From DATAWZ01 sp036266975 (lineage in GTDB: Bacteria > Actinomycetota > Thermoleophilia > Solirubrobacterales > Solirubrobacteraceae), in assembly GCA_036266975.1 (NCBI GenBank), contig DATAWZ010000157.1, forward strand, positions 16,654-80,653: DNA of 64,000 nt. Reading direction: 5' to 3'. The first letter of the stretch is position 1. Each line of letters starts with the position of its first letter. Made by a program: the position numbers and the translations under genes. The notes under the pieces were generated by a model. It did no database searches and had not been told where the DNA came from. It worked only from the letters and a program-made list of their open reading frames with translations. Of this stretch, positions 25,680-34,153 are shown piece after piece.

Positions 25680-26158
25680 GGACGCTCGCCTTCCTGACTG
25701 CCGACCGTTCGCTGCCCACACGCGCGCCGCTGGGCCCGGCCGACCGGTCGGACCTGGTCAAGCTCGAGCTGCACGGCCCGCCGCCGCGGTCACTGACCAT
25801 GGGTCAGGCGCTGCGGGCCGAGCAGGCGTGGTGGTGCCCGGTGACTCCGTCGCGAACGCTGGTGCTCGCCGATCCCACCGCTGGGCCGGTTCTCCGGGCG
25901 CGGCTCGGAGAGGCGGCCGTCGACCTCACCTGTGGCCTGGTCGCGCTGTCGCTCAGCGGCCCGTGCGCCGAGGAGCTCCTCGCGCGGTTCTGCGCGATTG
26001 ACACCCGCCCACACGTTCTGCCCGTCGGCGGCTTCCGACCGGGATCGATCGCCCGCACGCCCGGCTACGTGCTGCGCGAGGGCGAGCAACAGTTGCTGCT
26101 GCTCGTCGGCGCCGCCTACGCGCGCCACCTGTTCGACGTGGTCGCCGACCATGCGTGA
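25676..26158 (+). CDS. mgdD: sarcosine-oxidase gamma-like subunit, candidate N-methylglutamate dehydrogenase subunit D
   Basis: A 160-residue GcvT-related protein. The GTG start overlaps the alpha stop as GTGA. VVALSGPCAEELLARFC-like and DTRPHVLPVGGFRPGSIAR segments, followed by YVLREGEQQLLLLVGAAYARHLFDVV, match the SoxG family. It is a little shorter than the family's usual 190-200 residues. The subunit caps the THF side of the complex. Its last eight bases overlap the start of the beta gene. Confidence 0.8.
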   Translation: MRTLAFLTADRSLPTRAPLGPADRSDLVKLELHGPPPRSLTMGQALRAEQAWWCPVTPSRTLVLADPTAGPVLRARLGEAAVDLTCGLVALSLSGPCAEELLARFCAIDTRPHVLPVGGFRPGSIARTPGYVLREGEQQLLLLVGAAYARHLFDVVADHA

Positions 26159-27362
26159 TCTGCTGCGCCCGCGGCGGATGTGGCGTCGGCGCGGCGAGCT
26201 GCGCGACCGCTACGACGTCGTGATCGTCGGCGGTGGAGCGCACGGCCTGGCCACCGCCTACTACCTGGCGCAGCTGGGGATCACCGACGTCGCCGTGCTC
26301 GAACAGGGCTACATCGGCTCCGGCGCGGCCGGCCGCAACACCACCATCCTGCGCTCGAACTACAAGACGCCGCAGGGCGCGCGTTTCTACGACGCGAGCC
26401 TGCGAATGTACGAGCAGCTCTCGGCAGAGCTGGAGTTCAACCTGCTCTTCTCGCAGTGCGGGCACCTGACCCTCGCGCACTCCGACCGGGCCATGTTCGT
26501 GATGGCCAACCGAGCCGAGGTCAACCGACTGCAGGGCATCGACTCGCAGCTCGTCGACGCCGCCGACGTGGCGCGGCTCTGTCCGCAGCTGAACGTCTCC
26601 CCGGACGCAGCGTATCCGGTCATGGGCGCGCTCTATCACCCGCCCGGCGGGATCATCCGCCACGACGCGGTCGTCTGGGGCTACGCGCGCGGGGCCGACC
26701 GCGCCGGGGTGGAGATTCACCCTTACACGGAGGTCACCGGGCTGGAGCGCGATGGTGCGCGGCTCACCGCGGTGCGCACGAACCGCGGCACGATCGGTGC
26801 CGGGACGGTGATCAGCGCGACCGCGGGATGGAGCACGCTGGTCTGCGCGATGGCCGGCGTGGGGCTGCCGATCACGACCCACATCCTGCAGGCGTGCGTC
26901 ACCGAGCCGGTCAAGCCGCTGCTCGACGTCGTCGTCGTCTCCTCACAACTGCACGTGTACATCTCCCAGTCCGACCGGGGCGAGTTCGTGATGGGCTCGG
27001 AGATCGAGCCGTGGACGACCTACCGGATGCAGGGGACGCTGAACTTCCTCCAGGATCTCTCTCGGCACGTGCTCGAGCTGTTCCCGCAGCTCGAGCACGC
27101 GCGCCTGCTGCGCAGTTGGGCCGGTCTGTGCGACCTCAGCCCGGACTACTCGCCGATCCTCGGCCGCACCGAGGTGGAGAACTTCCACATCAGCGCCGGA
27201 TGGGGAACCTACGGCTTCAAGGCGGCCCCGATCGTCGGCCGCACACTCGCCGAGCTGGTCCACGACGGGCGCACCCCGGAGCTGATCGCTCCCTTCGTGC
27301 TCGAGCGCTTCTACGAAGACCGGCTCGTCTCCGAGCTCGCCGCCGCCGCCGTCAGCCACTGA
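26151..27362 (+). CDS. mgdA: sarcosine-oxidase beta-like FAD/FMN subunit, candidate N-methylglutamate dehydrogenase subunit A
   Basis: The 403-residue flavoprotein has the N-terminal FAD fingerprint YDVVIVGGGAHGLATAYYLA, GYIGSGAAGRNTTILRSNY, and the C-terminal RSWAGLCDLSPDYSPILG and HISAGWGTYGFKAAPIVG motifs of SoxB-type amine oxidases. It oxidises the secondary amine (N-methylglutamate or sarcosine). Here beta is the last gene, so the order is delta-alpha-gamma-beta; soxBDAG and mgdABCD operons usually begin with beta. ATG 26151 overlaps the gamma stop by eight bases. Confidence 0.88.
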   Translation: MRDLLRPRRMWRRRGELRDRYDVVIVGGGAHGLATAYYLAQLGITDVAVLEQGYIGSGAAGRNTTILRSNYKTPQGARFYDASLRMYEQLSAELEFNLLFSQCGHLTLAHSDRAMFVMANRAEVNRLQGIDSQLVDAADVARLCPQLNVSPDAAYPVMGALYHPPGGIIRHDAVVWGYARGADRAGVEIHPYTEVTGLERDGARLTAVRTNRGTIGAGTVISATAGWSTLVCAMAGVGLPITTHILQACVTEPVKPLLDVVVVSSQLHVYISQSDRGEFVMGSEIEPWTTYRMQGTLNFLQDLSRHVLELFPQLEHARLLRSWAGLCDLSPDYSPILGRTEVENFHISAGWGTYGFKAAPIVGRTLAELVHDGRTPELIAPFVLERFYEDRLVSELAAAAVSH

Positions 27363-27394
27363 AACGGGCTGCACGCATCGGTTAGCGTGTCGCG

Positions 27395-29065
27395 ATGATC
27401 GAGCCGCAGGCAGCTCCGCTCGTCGAGGAGCTGCGCCGAGCGCTCAGGGGATTCGAGGCGATCGTCGGCTCGCTGAGCGACGCGGTCACCATCCGCGACC
27501 GCAGCGACCGCCTGCTCTACGCCAACGAGGCGGCGCTCGCCTACATGGGGTTCTCCTCGCTGGAGGAGCTGCAGCGGACTCCGCCGGAGGAGATCATGGC
27601 CGACTACGTGGTCTCCGGAGCGACCGGGCAGCCGATTGCGATGCACGACATCCCGTCGGTGCGCATCCTGCGCGGGGAGGGCGCCGGGCCGCTGCTGATC
27701 CGCACCGTTCAGCGGCGTACCGGCGAGCAGCGCTGGGCACTGCTGAAGGCCGCCCCGCTGCGCGATGAGGAGAGGCGTCTGGAGGCGACGATCATGGTCA
27801 TCCAGGACGTCACCCAGGTCAAGCGCGCCGAGTTGGGGGCGAGCTTCCTGGCCCGCGCGGGGTTCGTACTCGCCTCCTCGGTCGACTACGAGCAGACGCT
27901 GCGCCAGGTGGCCGAGCTCGCGGTGCAGGTGCTCGCCGACTGGTGCGTCATCGACGTGCTCGACGATGCCGGTCGCCCGGTGCGGCTCGCCGTCGCGCAC
28001 GCCGACCCGGCCGGGGCGCCCGTCGCCGGGCAGCTGCGCGCGCTGGAGCCCGAGCGGGCCAACCCCGCCCGCGGATCGGGCTGGGTCCTGCACACCGGCG
28101 AGCCGCTGCTGGTGCCTGACGTGCGCGAGCCCGCGCTCGCCGGCGTGGCCCAGGGCGACCCGCACCTGGCGCTGCTGCGCTCGGTCGGGCTGCGCTCGGT
28201 GCTCGGCGCGCCGCTGCGCGGCGGCGAGCGGGTCCTGGGAACGATCATGCTGGCCAGCGCCGAGTCCGAGCGCGTGCTCGACCAGGTCGACCTCGAGCTC
28301 GCCGAGCAGATCGCCTCGCGGGCGGCGGTCGCCATCGAGCACGGACGGCTCTACCGTGAGCGCTCGCTGATCGCCCAGACCCTCCAGCAGAGCCTGCTGC
28401 CCGAAACGCTGCCGCAGATCCCCGGCTACGAGCTCGCGAGCCTCTACCTGCCGGTCGCGCCGAGCAGCCTGGTCGGCGGCGACTTCTACGACGCCTGGAA
28501 GGTCGGGGGAGCGTGGATGCTGGCGATCGGCGACGTCGCCGGCAAGGGCATCGCCGCGGCCACGCTCACCGCGCGGGTGCGGCACACGCTGCGCGCGGCC
28601 TCGGAGTTCCAGCGCAGCCCGGCCGCGCTGCTCGAGCTCGTCGACCGCACGCTGCGCCGGCGCTCGACGATGTCGCTGTGCACCGCGTTGTGCATGCGCC
28701 TGGACGGCGATCGGGTGACGCTCGCCGTCGGCGGGCATCCGCTGCCGCTGCACCTCTCCGGTGGCGGTGCCGTCGAGGAGGTCGGGCGCCCGGGCCCGCT
28801 GCTCGGCGCGTTCGCCAACGCCGCTTGGCACGACGTGTCGGTGCGCCTGGAGCAGGGCGGCACGCTGCTCGCCTACACCGACGGCGTCACCGACGCCCGC
28901 GGCGGCGGCGGGCGCCTGGGACTTGCCGGCCTGCGCTCGGCCCTGAGCCCGCCGGCCGCGTCGGCCGGCGAGCTCATCGACCACCTTCACCGGCGCCTGA
29001 TCGAGTTCCAGGTCGGGCGCGCGGCCGACGACGTCGCTGCGCTCGCGCTGCGGCGCTCGGGCTGA
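27395..29065 (+). CDS. PAS-GAF-SpoIIE (PP2C) serine phosphatase
   Basis: The 556-residue protein has a PAS domain (about 20-145, AVTIRDRSDRLLYANEAALAYMGF), a GAF domain (about 155-325) and a C-terminal PP2C/SpoIIE domain. The latter shows the metal motif SSLVGGDFYDAW, IGDVAGKGIAAATLTARV and LLAYTDGVTDARGGGGRLG. Such RsbU-like phosphatases act in partner-switching control of anti-sigma factor antagonists. No anti-sigma gene is adjacent. TAGCGT six bases before the ATG suggests a separate leaderless transcript, not read-through from the mgd operon. Confidence 0.88.
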   Translation: MIEPQAAPLVEELRRALRGFEAIVGSLSDAVTIRDRSDRLLYANEAALAYMGFSSLEELQRTPPEEIMADYVVSGATGQPIAMHDIPSVRILRGEGAGPLLIRTVQRRTGEQRWALLKAAPLRDEERRLEATIMVIQDVTQVKRAELGASFLARAGFVLASSVDYEQTLRQVAELAVQVLADWCVIDVLDDAGRPVRLAVAHADPAGAPVAGQLRALEPERANPARGSGWVLHTGEPLLVPDVREPALAGVAQGDPHLALLRSVGLRSVLGAPLRGGERVLGTIMLASAESERVLDQVDLELAEQIASRAAVAIEHGRLYRERSLIAQTLQQSLLPETLPQIPGYELASLYLPVAPSSLVGGDFYDAWKVGGAWMLAIGDVAGKGIAAATLTARVRHTLRAASEFQRSPAALLELVDRTLRRRSTMSLCTALCMRLDGDRVTLAVGGHPLPLHLSGGGAVEEVGRPGPLLGAFANAAWHDVSVRLEQGGTLLAYTDGVTDARGGGGRLGLAGLRSALSPPAASAGELIDHLHRRLIEFQVGRAADDVAALALRRSG

Positions 29066-29068
29066 GGC

Positions 29069-29395
29069 TCACCGCGCCCGGGCGCTCACCGCGCGACGGC
29101 GGCGCTCGGCCACGGCCTCGCGCGCCGGGTTCTCCAGGGGCACGTCGTGGGGGCTCAGCGTCGACGGGCCCTCGGCCTCGGTGGCGCCGGCGCGCCGGCG
29201 ACCCTGGGCGCTCACCCGGTGGGTGTAGGCCGCGACCGCCGCCAGGCCCGCGAGCAGTACGGCCAGGCCGAGCGCGAGCGAGATCCAGGTGTGGACCGCC
29301 ACCAGGACGACGGCGCCCACCACTATCGCGACGATCGCGAACACGGGCAGCGTCGCGCCGTCGCCGCTGGGGGACTGCGATTGGGTGTTGGTCAT
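29069..29395 (-). CDS. small membrane protein with two TM segments
   Basis: The 108-residue protein has a polar N-terminus, two adjoining hydrophobic helices (about 18-58, VFAIVAIVVGAVVLVAV and SLALGLAVLLAGLAAVAAY) and an arginine-rich cytoplasmic tail. I recognise no family. It converges on the phosphatase gene with three bases between stops. Confidence 0.6.
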   Translation of the reverse strand: MTNTQSQSPSGDGATLPVFAIVAIVVGAVVLVAVHTWISLALGLAVLLAGLAAVAAYTHRVSAQGRRRAGATEAEGPSTLSPHDVPLENPAREAVAERRRRAVSARAR

Positions 29396-29439
29396 GTCGG
29401 TGCCGTTACCCGCCCGGGGGCGCAGGGAACGGCGCCCGG

Positions 29440-29958
29440 TTAGCGGCCCGACGGTCGCTCGATCACCTCGTAGACCGCGCTGGCCTGCGCCTTCATCACT
29501 CGCGCGGCCATCTCGCGCTTCAGCCGGGTCAGGCGGGCCTCCTGCGCGGCGTCGCGCTCGGCGCGGGCGAGGGTGATGAACTCGTCGGTCACGAACTCCT
29601 CGCGCACGGCGAGGGTCACCTCGCGCTCGCGGTGGCGCAGGCGAAAGACGAAGCGCTCGCGCGCGAGGCCCCGCTCGGGGAGCGCGAGCTCGGGCCGCAG
29701 GTGGTAGCGCTCGCCGGTGACCGCGCGCGTGACCAGCTCGAAGGCGTCGCGAGCGCCCGGGCCTGCGAACGCGGTCTCCACGACGATCTCGCGGCGCTCC
29801 GGCGGGCCTTCGGGCGCGAGCAGCGCCAAGGCGCGCTCCATCACCTTGAAGGCGTGCGCGACCCCGCCGGGCGAGCCGGGGCCGTGGTAGCGCATGAGGT
29901 CCTCGAAGGTGAACGCGAGCCGCTCACCAGCGTCGCTGACCTCGATCATGCTCGCCAC
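29440..29958 (-). CDS. hypothetical protein, 172 aa
   Basis: Unrecognised soluble protein with a charged C-terminal helix (TLARAERDAAQEARLTRLKREMAARVMKAQ) that may form a coiled coil. The middle is mixed alpha-beta (RREIVVETAFAGPGARDAFELV). GTG 29958 is preceded on the minus strand by CATACT eight bases upstream; ATG 29949 is an alternative. It is divergent from the methyltransferase at 29986, with 27 bases between starts, so they may be co-regulated. Confidence 0.6.
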   Translation of the reverse strand: MASMIEVSDAGERLAFTFEDLMRYHGPGSPGGVAHAFKVMERALALLAPEGPPERREIVVETAFAGPGARDAFELVTRAVTGERYHLRPELALPERGLARERFVFRLRHREREVTLAVREEFVTDEFITLARAERDAAQEARLTRLKREMAARVMKAQASAVYEVIERPSGR

Positions 29959-29985
29959 GGGCGCAGAGTATGCGAGCGTGAGGGG

Positions 29986-30801
29986 GTGCCGGTCGACAAC
30001 ACGATCTACGATCGATTGGGCGAGCGCTGGTGGGACGAGGACGGGTTCCTGTATCTGCTGCGCAGCGGGCTGAACCCGGCGCGGGTCGGCTACATCCGGC
30101 GCGTGCTCGTGCAGGAGCTCGGCCGCACGCCGGCCGGCCTGCGGGTGCTCGACATCGGCTGCGGCGGTGGGCTGCTCGCCGAGGAGATCGCCGGGCTCGG
30201 CTGCGCGGTGACCGGGGTGGATCCCTCGGAGGTCTCGCTGCGCACCGCGCGCGAGCACGCGCGGGCGGCGGGGCTCCAGATCCGTTACCTGGCCGGGCGC
30301 GCCGAGGCGCTGCCGCTCGAGGACGGCGCCTTCGACGCGGTGTGCTGCTGCGACGTGCTCGAGCACGTCGACGACGTGGGCGCCACCGTCGCCGAGATCG
30401 CCCGCGTGCTCGCCCCGGGCGGGGCCTTCCTGTACGACACGATCAATCGCACCTGGCGCAGCCGCCTGACCCTGATCACGCTGGCCCAGGACTGCCCGCT
30501 GACCCGCTGGGCCGAGCCGGACCTGCACGACTGGCGGCGGTTCATCCGCCCGGCCGAGCTCGAGCGCGAGCTCGTGCGCGCGGGGCTGCGCCCGGGCGAT
30601 CAGACCGGGCTGGCGCCGGCCAACCCGGCGCGCGCGCTGAAGGCGACGATCGATCGCGCCCGGGGGCGGATCGGCTACGCCGAGATGGGTCGGCGCCTGG
30701 AGCTGCGCGAGAGCCGCGACCGCTCGGCGGTCTACGCTGGCTACGCCCTGCGCGAGGCGCGCACGGCCGCGGCCAGCCCCTCGACGCCGACCAGCCCCTG
30801 A
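29986..30801 (+). CDS. SAM-dependent methyltransferase, UbiG-like
   Basis: A 271-residue class I methyltransferase. The SAM-binding glycine motif is LRVLDIGCGGGLLAEEIAGLG, followed by VTGVDPSEVSLRTAREHA and the post-II segment FDAVCCCDVLEHVDDVGATVAEIARVLAPGG. The first residues (NTIYDRLGERWWDEDGFLYLLRSGLNPARVGYI) match the UbiG-type N-terminus. The substrate could be a quinone precursor or another small molecule; no complete quinone pathway is present here. GTG 29986 begins after a purine run. The last 61 bases overlap the convergent gene. Confidence 0.78.
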   Translation: MPVDNTIYDRLGERWWDEDGFLYLLRSGLNPARVGYIRRVLVQELGRTPAGLRVLDIGCGGGLLAEEIAGLGCAVTGVDPSEVSLRTAREHARAAGLQIRYLAGRAEALPLEDGAFDAVCCCDVLEHVDDVGATVAEIARVLAPGGAFLYDTINRTWRSRLTLITLAQDCPLTRWAEPDLHDWRRFIRPAELERELVRAGLRPGDQTGLAPANPARALKATIDRARGRIGYAEMGRRLELRESRDRSAVYAGYALREARTAAASPSTPTSP

Positions 30802-31265
30802 AAGGCCGAGATGAACGGCCCCATCGCCCGCAGCCGCAAGCCGGCGAGGCGATCGGTGGGGACGACGCGCACCTCGCTGACGATCGCCGAGCCGCGCGGC
30901 GTCGGCTCGGTGTAGTGGGCGAAGAGCACGCGCACGGTGCCGCGCTCGCTCCAGTCCAGGAACTCCTGGGGTGAGTCCAGGCGCGCGAACTCGCCCCGGA
31001 CGCTCCAGATGCGCCCGCACAGCCCCGACAGCGAATAGGTCTCGCCCTCGTCGAGGACCAGGAAGGGGCGCTCGTGGAACAGGTCGCGGAAGCTCAGGTC
31101 GGAGCGCAGGCTGGGGATGCGGGCGCGCACAAGTCGCCCGAGCAGGCGGCAGTCGCGTAGCTTGACCGAGCCCGCAGCGTCCCAGAGCTCGGCTGCGCGC
31201 GCGCTCGACTCGCGCCGGTGCCCGGTGCGCACGGCCGGATCGGGCAGCCACTCGTCGGGGTTCAT
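30741..31265 (-). CDS. hypothetical protein, 174 aa
   Basis: Soluble protein with a beta-rich middle (RPFLVLDEGETYSLSGLCGRIWSVRGEF, TVRVLFAHYTEPTPRGSAIVSEVRVVPTD). The alternation of strands followed by a C-terminal helix (RAMGPFISAFQGLVGVEGLAAAVRASR) resembles SRPBCC-type lipid-binding folds, but I am not certain. Its ATG overlaps the stop of the membrane gene upstream as ATGA. Its 3' end overlaps the convergent methyltransferase by 61 bases. Confidence 0.6.
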   Translation of the reverse strand: MNPDEWLPDPAVRTGHRRESSARAAELWDAAGSVKLRDCRLLGRLVRARIPSLRSDLSFRDLFHERPFLVLDEGETYSLSGLCGRIWSVRGEFARLDSPQEFLDWSERGTVRVLFAHYTEPTPRGSAIVSEVRVVPTDRLAGLRLRAMGPFISAFQGLVGVEGLAAAVRASRRA

Positions 31266-31993
31266 AGGCGAGAGGCGACGAGCGCGGAGGCGGTCAGGAC
31301 GACGGCGACCCACAGCGCTGAGAGCGCGCCCTCCAGCGGCGTCAGCAGGCTCGCGACCGAGAGCGTCTCGCGGCTCCCGTCCTTGCGCACGCGCACGCCC
31401 TCGACGGTCGCCGTGCGCCGGCGCAGCTCGCGCGCGGCGGTGCTCAGGCGGCGCTGAACGAAGCTCGTGGCCAGGCACGCGGCCGCGATCAGCACCGCGC
31501 TGAGGGTGATCCGCTGCGCGTCGGCGAAGTAGCCGGTCAGCGCCGGGAAGGCCCCGCCGGCCAGCGCGAACCACAGGTCGCTGTGAAAGCGCCCGCCGGC
31601 GAGCTCGAGGTTGTAGGCGACTACCAACAGCGGGCCGGCGAAAACGAAGGGCAGCAGCCCGACGGTGACCGTGAGGATGCCGGCCACGCCGATCGCCAGC
31701 GCGCCCAGCAGTCCCAGCGACGCGAGCGCGATCAGCGTGCGGTCGGACAGGCCGGTCGACAGCGGATGCCCGTGCAGCTCGTCGAGCGCGTGCGCGCTCA
31801 CGCCGACCGCGAGCAGGAACGCGGCCAGCCCCCAGCCCAAGCGGCTGCCGTGCAGGTGGGGGGCAACGGCCGCGCCGAGCGCGAAGTAGCTCAGGTGCAT
31901 CGCGGTGTAGGGCGGATGCAGCAGCGTCAGCAGCGCGCGCCACCCCCGCCCGGGCATCGCGTAGAAGGCCGGGCGCTCGGCGGGCAGACTCAC
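31262..31993 (-). CDS. polytopic membrane protein, possibly UbiA-prenyltransferase-like
   Basis: About 243 residues with seven or so hydrophobic helices. HPPYTAMHLSYFALGAAVAPHLHG followed by SAHALDELHGHPLSTGLSDRTL is reminiscent of the first UbiA helix and its Asp-rich loop, yet the canonical N-D-x-x-D is not present. The proximity of UbiG- and UbiE-like genes makes a lipid or quinone role plausible but not shown. GTG 31993 is chosen; the frame stays open to 32158, and that extension carries a Cys-rich stretch of doubtful meaning. Confidence 0.55.
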   Translation of the reverse strand: MSLPAERPAFYAMPGRGWRALLTLLHPPYTAMHLSYFALGAAVAPHLHGSRLGWGLAAFLLAVGVSAHALDELHGHPLSTGLSDRTLIALASLGLLGALAIGVAGILTVTVGLLPFVFAGPLLVVAYNLELAGGRFHSDLWFALAGGAFPALTGYFADAQRITLSAVLIAAACLATSFVQRRLSTAARELRRRTATVEGVRVRKDGSRETLSVASLLTPLEGALSALWVAVVLTASALVASRL

Positions 31994-32120
31994 GCGCGCT
32001 TCCCGCGTACGCCGGCGGCCCGGCGGGGCCCGGGTGTCCTCGGCGACGATCCCACCTGCCAGCCGGTGGAGCCCGCAGCCGCAGTCGCAGGCGAGGATGG
32101 ACGGAAACCTCGTAGCCCAC

Positions 32121-32849
32121 TCATGAGCGGGTGGCGCTGATGACGACACCGGCCCCAAAGCTCATCCGGCGCACGACCACGTCGCACAGCCCGGCCTGCT
32201 CCCAGTAGCCGACCACCGCCCGCAGGGGGTGGCGGCGCTCGAAGTCGACGATGCTCGGGCCCAGGAACGCGCCGGCGCGCCCCCACGCGGGGGACACCGC
32301 GCGGCCGAGCAGCGGCATCCCCACGACGGTGTACAGCCGCCAGGCCCGCCGCAGCCGGGGCCGGGGGGGCACGCCGAACTCGAAGCCGGCGATCCGCCCG
32401 CCGGGCCGGACCACGCGCGCGAGCTCGCGCAGCGTCGCGGCCGGATCGTCGACGTAGCGCAGCAGGTAGGCGAAGGTGACCGCGTCGAAGCGCGCGTCGT
32501 CGTACGGAAGCCGTTCGGCCTCGCCGAGCACGACATCGACCCGGTCGGCGAACTCGGGCCGCGGGTCAAAGCGCGCCCGGGCGGCGGTGAGCATTTCGGC
32601 GCTCTGGTCCAGGGCGAGGACGCGCCGCGCGCCGCGCTCGAGCAGCTCGGCGGCGATCAGCCCGGTGCCGGTCGCGACATCGAGCGCCTCGCCGCCGGTC
32701 GCCGCCGGTGCGACGGCGTCGACCACCGCGCGCCGCCAGCGAGGGTCCTGGCCGAAGCTCATCACCGGCGTGATCCAGTCGTACTGGGGCGACAGCTCGC
32801 GAAAGAGCTCCAGCGAGGTGCGCTTGCGGGCCGAGGCGGCGACTGCCAC
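32121..32849 (-). CDS. UbiE/COQ5-type (demethylmenaquinone) methyltransferase
   Basis: A 242-residue class I methyltransferase. LFRELSPQYDWITPVMSFGQDPRWRRAVVDAV is the UbiE/MenG N-terminal signature, EALDVATGTGLIAAELLERGA binds SAM, and FDAVTFAYLLRYVDDPAATLRELARVVRPGGRIAGFEF follows. It may be MenG (last step of menaquinone synthesis) or a paralogue. GTG 32849 is chosen because TACCGT on the minus strand ends seven bases upstream; GTG 32858 is an alternative. Confidence 0.75.
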   Translation of the reverse strand: MAVAASARKRTSLELFRELSPQYDWITPVMSFGQDPRWRRAVVDAVAPAATGGEALDVATGTGLIAAELLERGARRVLALDQSAEMLTAARARFDPRPEFADRVDVVLGEAERLPYDDARFDAVTFAYLLRYVDDPAATLRELARVVRPGGRIAGFEFGVPPRPRLRRAWRLYTVVGMPLLGRAVSPAWGRAGAFLGPSIVDFERRHPLRAVVGYWEQAGLCDVVVRRMSFGAGVVISATRS

Positions 32850-32886
32850 GCCCGACACGGTAGATCAGGGCTGCGATGCTTGCCCG

Positions 32887-33777
32887 ATGACCTCGATCTC
32901 CACCGGCCCTCTGGGCCCCCACAGCGTGCGCCGGATGGGCTACGGCGCGATGCAGCTCGCCGGCCCCGGCGTCTTCGGCCCGCCGCGCGACCGCAACGAG
33001 GCGCTTGCGGTTCTGCGCCACGCGGTGCAGCGCGGGGTCGACCACATCGACACGTCCCAGTACTACGGGCCCGACGTCGTCAACGAGCTGATCTACGAGG
33101 CGCTGCACCCCTACCCGGACGGGCTGCACCTGGTCAGCAAGGTCGGCGGCCGGCGCGACGAGCGGGGCGCGTGGCTGCCCGCGCAGCGCCCGGAGGAGCT
33201 GCGTTCGGGGGTCGAGGACAATCTGCGCTCGCTCGACGTGGAGCGGCTGACGGCGGTCAACCTGCGCCTGATGGAGGCGGCCCAGGTGCCGCTGGCCGAG
33301 CAGCTCGGCACGATGCAGGAGCTGGTCGACGAGGGCAAGATCGAGCTGATCGGGATCAGCAACGCCGACGTGCCGGTCGTGCGCGAGGCACTCGAGCAGG
33401 TGCCGATCGCCTGCGTCCAGAACGCCTACAGCGTGATCGACCGCACCCACGAGGACGTGCTCGAGCTGTGCGCCGAGCGCGGGATGGCGTTCGTGCCCTT
33501 CTTCCCCCTGGGCTCGGCGTTCACCGGCGGCCCGGCGGCGCTTGCCGCCGACCCTGCGATCGCCGAGGTCGCCGAGCGCCACGGCGCCACGCCGGCGCAG
33601 GTCGCGCTCGCCTGGCTGCTCGCCCGCGATGGACACGTGCTGCTGATCCCCGGGACCGCCTCGCGCGGGCACCTGGAGGAGAACCTCGACGCCGCTGAGC
33701 TCGACCTCGGCGCCGAGGACATGGCCACGCTCGAGCAGGTGCGCCCGGTCGGCAATCCGCTGGAAGGGCACAACTGA
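32887..33777 (+). CDS. aldo/keto reductase
   Basis: The 296-residue protein shows the AKR barrel: MGYGAMQLAGPGVFG, the catalytic HIDTSQYYGPDVVNELIYEAL (Asp-Tyr pair), LHLVSKVGG (Lys), and IPGTASRGHLEENLDAAELDL (NADP-binding C-terminus). It would reduce an aldehyde or ketone with NADPH. A GATGCT hexamer ending six bases before the ATG suggests leaderless expression. It is divergent from the UbiE-like gene. Confidence 0.88.
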   Translation: MTSISTGPLGPHSVRRMGYGAMQLAGPGVFGPPRDRNEALAVLRHAVQRGVDHIDTSQYYGPDVVNELIYEALHPYPDGLHLVSKVGGRRDERGAWLPAQRPEELRSGVEDNLRSLDVERLTAVNLRLMEAAQVPLAEQLGTMQELVDEGKIELIGISNADVPVVREALEQVPIACVQNAYSVIDRTHEDVLELCAERGMAFVPFFPLGSAFTGGPAALAADPAIAEVAERHGATPAQVALAWLLARDGHVLLIPGTASRGHLEENLDAAELDLGAEDMATLEQVRPVGNPLEGHN

Positions 33778-33808
33778 GCCCATCCGCGCTGCATGCCTTT
33801 ACCGGTAT

Positions 33809-33827
33809 ATAACCAAGCTGTTATGTT
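33809..33827 (+). promoter_or_regulatory. candidate ArsR-type operator and -10 element
   Basis: ATAAC (33809-33813) and GTTAT (33820-33824) form a dyad with a 6-base spacer. The right arm overlaps TATGTT (33822-33827), a -10-like hexamer six bases before GTG 33834. The layout suits autorepression by the ArsR protein encoded immediately downstream. Confidence 0.5.
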
Positions 33828-33833
33828 GCCGAC

Positions 33834-34151
33834 GTGCCATCGACGTTCGCCGCGCTCGCCGATCCCCACCGCCGCCGCGCCCTGGCTCTGCTGCTCGAGC
33901 GCCCCCGCACCGCGGGCGAGCTGGTCGAGCGACTCGGCCTGACCCAGCCCGGGACCTCCAAGCACCTGCGCGTCCTGCGCGAGGCCGGTCTGGTCCGCGT
34001 CGAGCACGAGGCCCAGCGCCGGATCTACGCGATCGAGCCCGGGCCGCTGCTCGAGCTCGACGGCTGGCTCGACCCCTACCGGCGCCTGTGGGAGGACCGC
34101 CTGGACGCGCTCGAACGGCATCTCGACCACATCGACCCACCGAAGGAGTGA
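33834..34151 (+). CDS. ArsR-family winged-helix repressor
   Basis: A 105-residue ArsR protein (FAALADPHRRRALALLLERPRTAGELVERLGLTQPGTSKHLRVLREAGLV). The metal-binding Cys motifs of ArsR/SmtB are absent, so it belongs to the metal-independent branch usually paired with an SRPBCC protein. Such a gene follows two bases downstream. The C-terminus (LDPYRRLWEDRLDALERHLD) is typical for this subgroup. GTG start with a leaderless-type promoter. Confidence 0.88.
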   Translation: MPSTFAALADPHRRRALALLLERPRTAGELVERLGLTQPGTSKHLRVLREAGLVRVEHEAQRRIYAIEPGPLLELDGWLDPYRRLWEDRLDALERHLDHIDPPKE

Positions 34152-34153
34152 CC

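Noticed and set aside
22932..25721. 929-codon open frame on the minus strand
   Set aside because: It is antisense to the sarcosine-oxidase alpha gene, has Arg/His/Gly-rich low-complexity translation and no family resemblance; long antisense frames are expected at this GC content.
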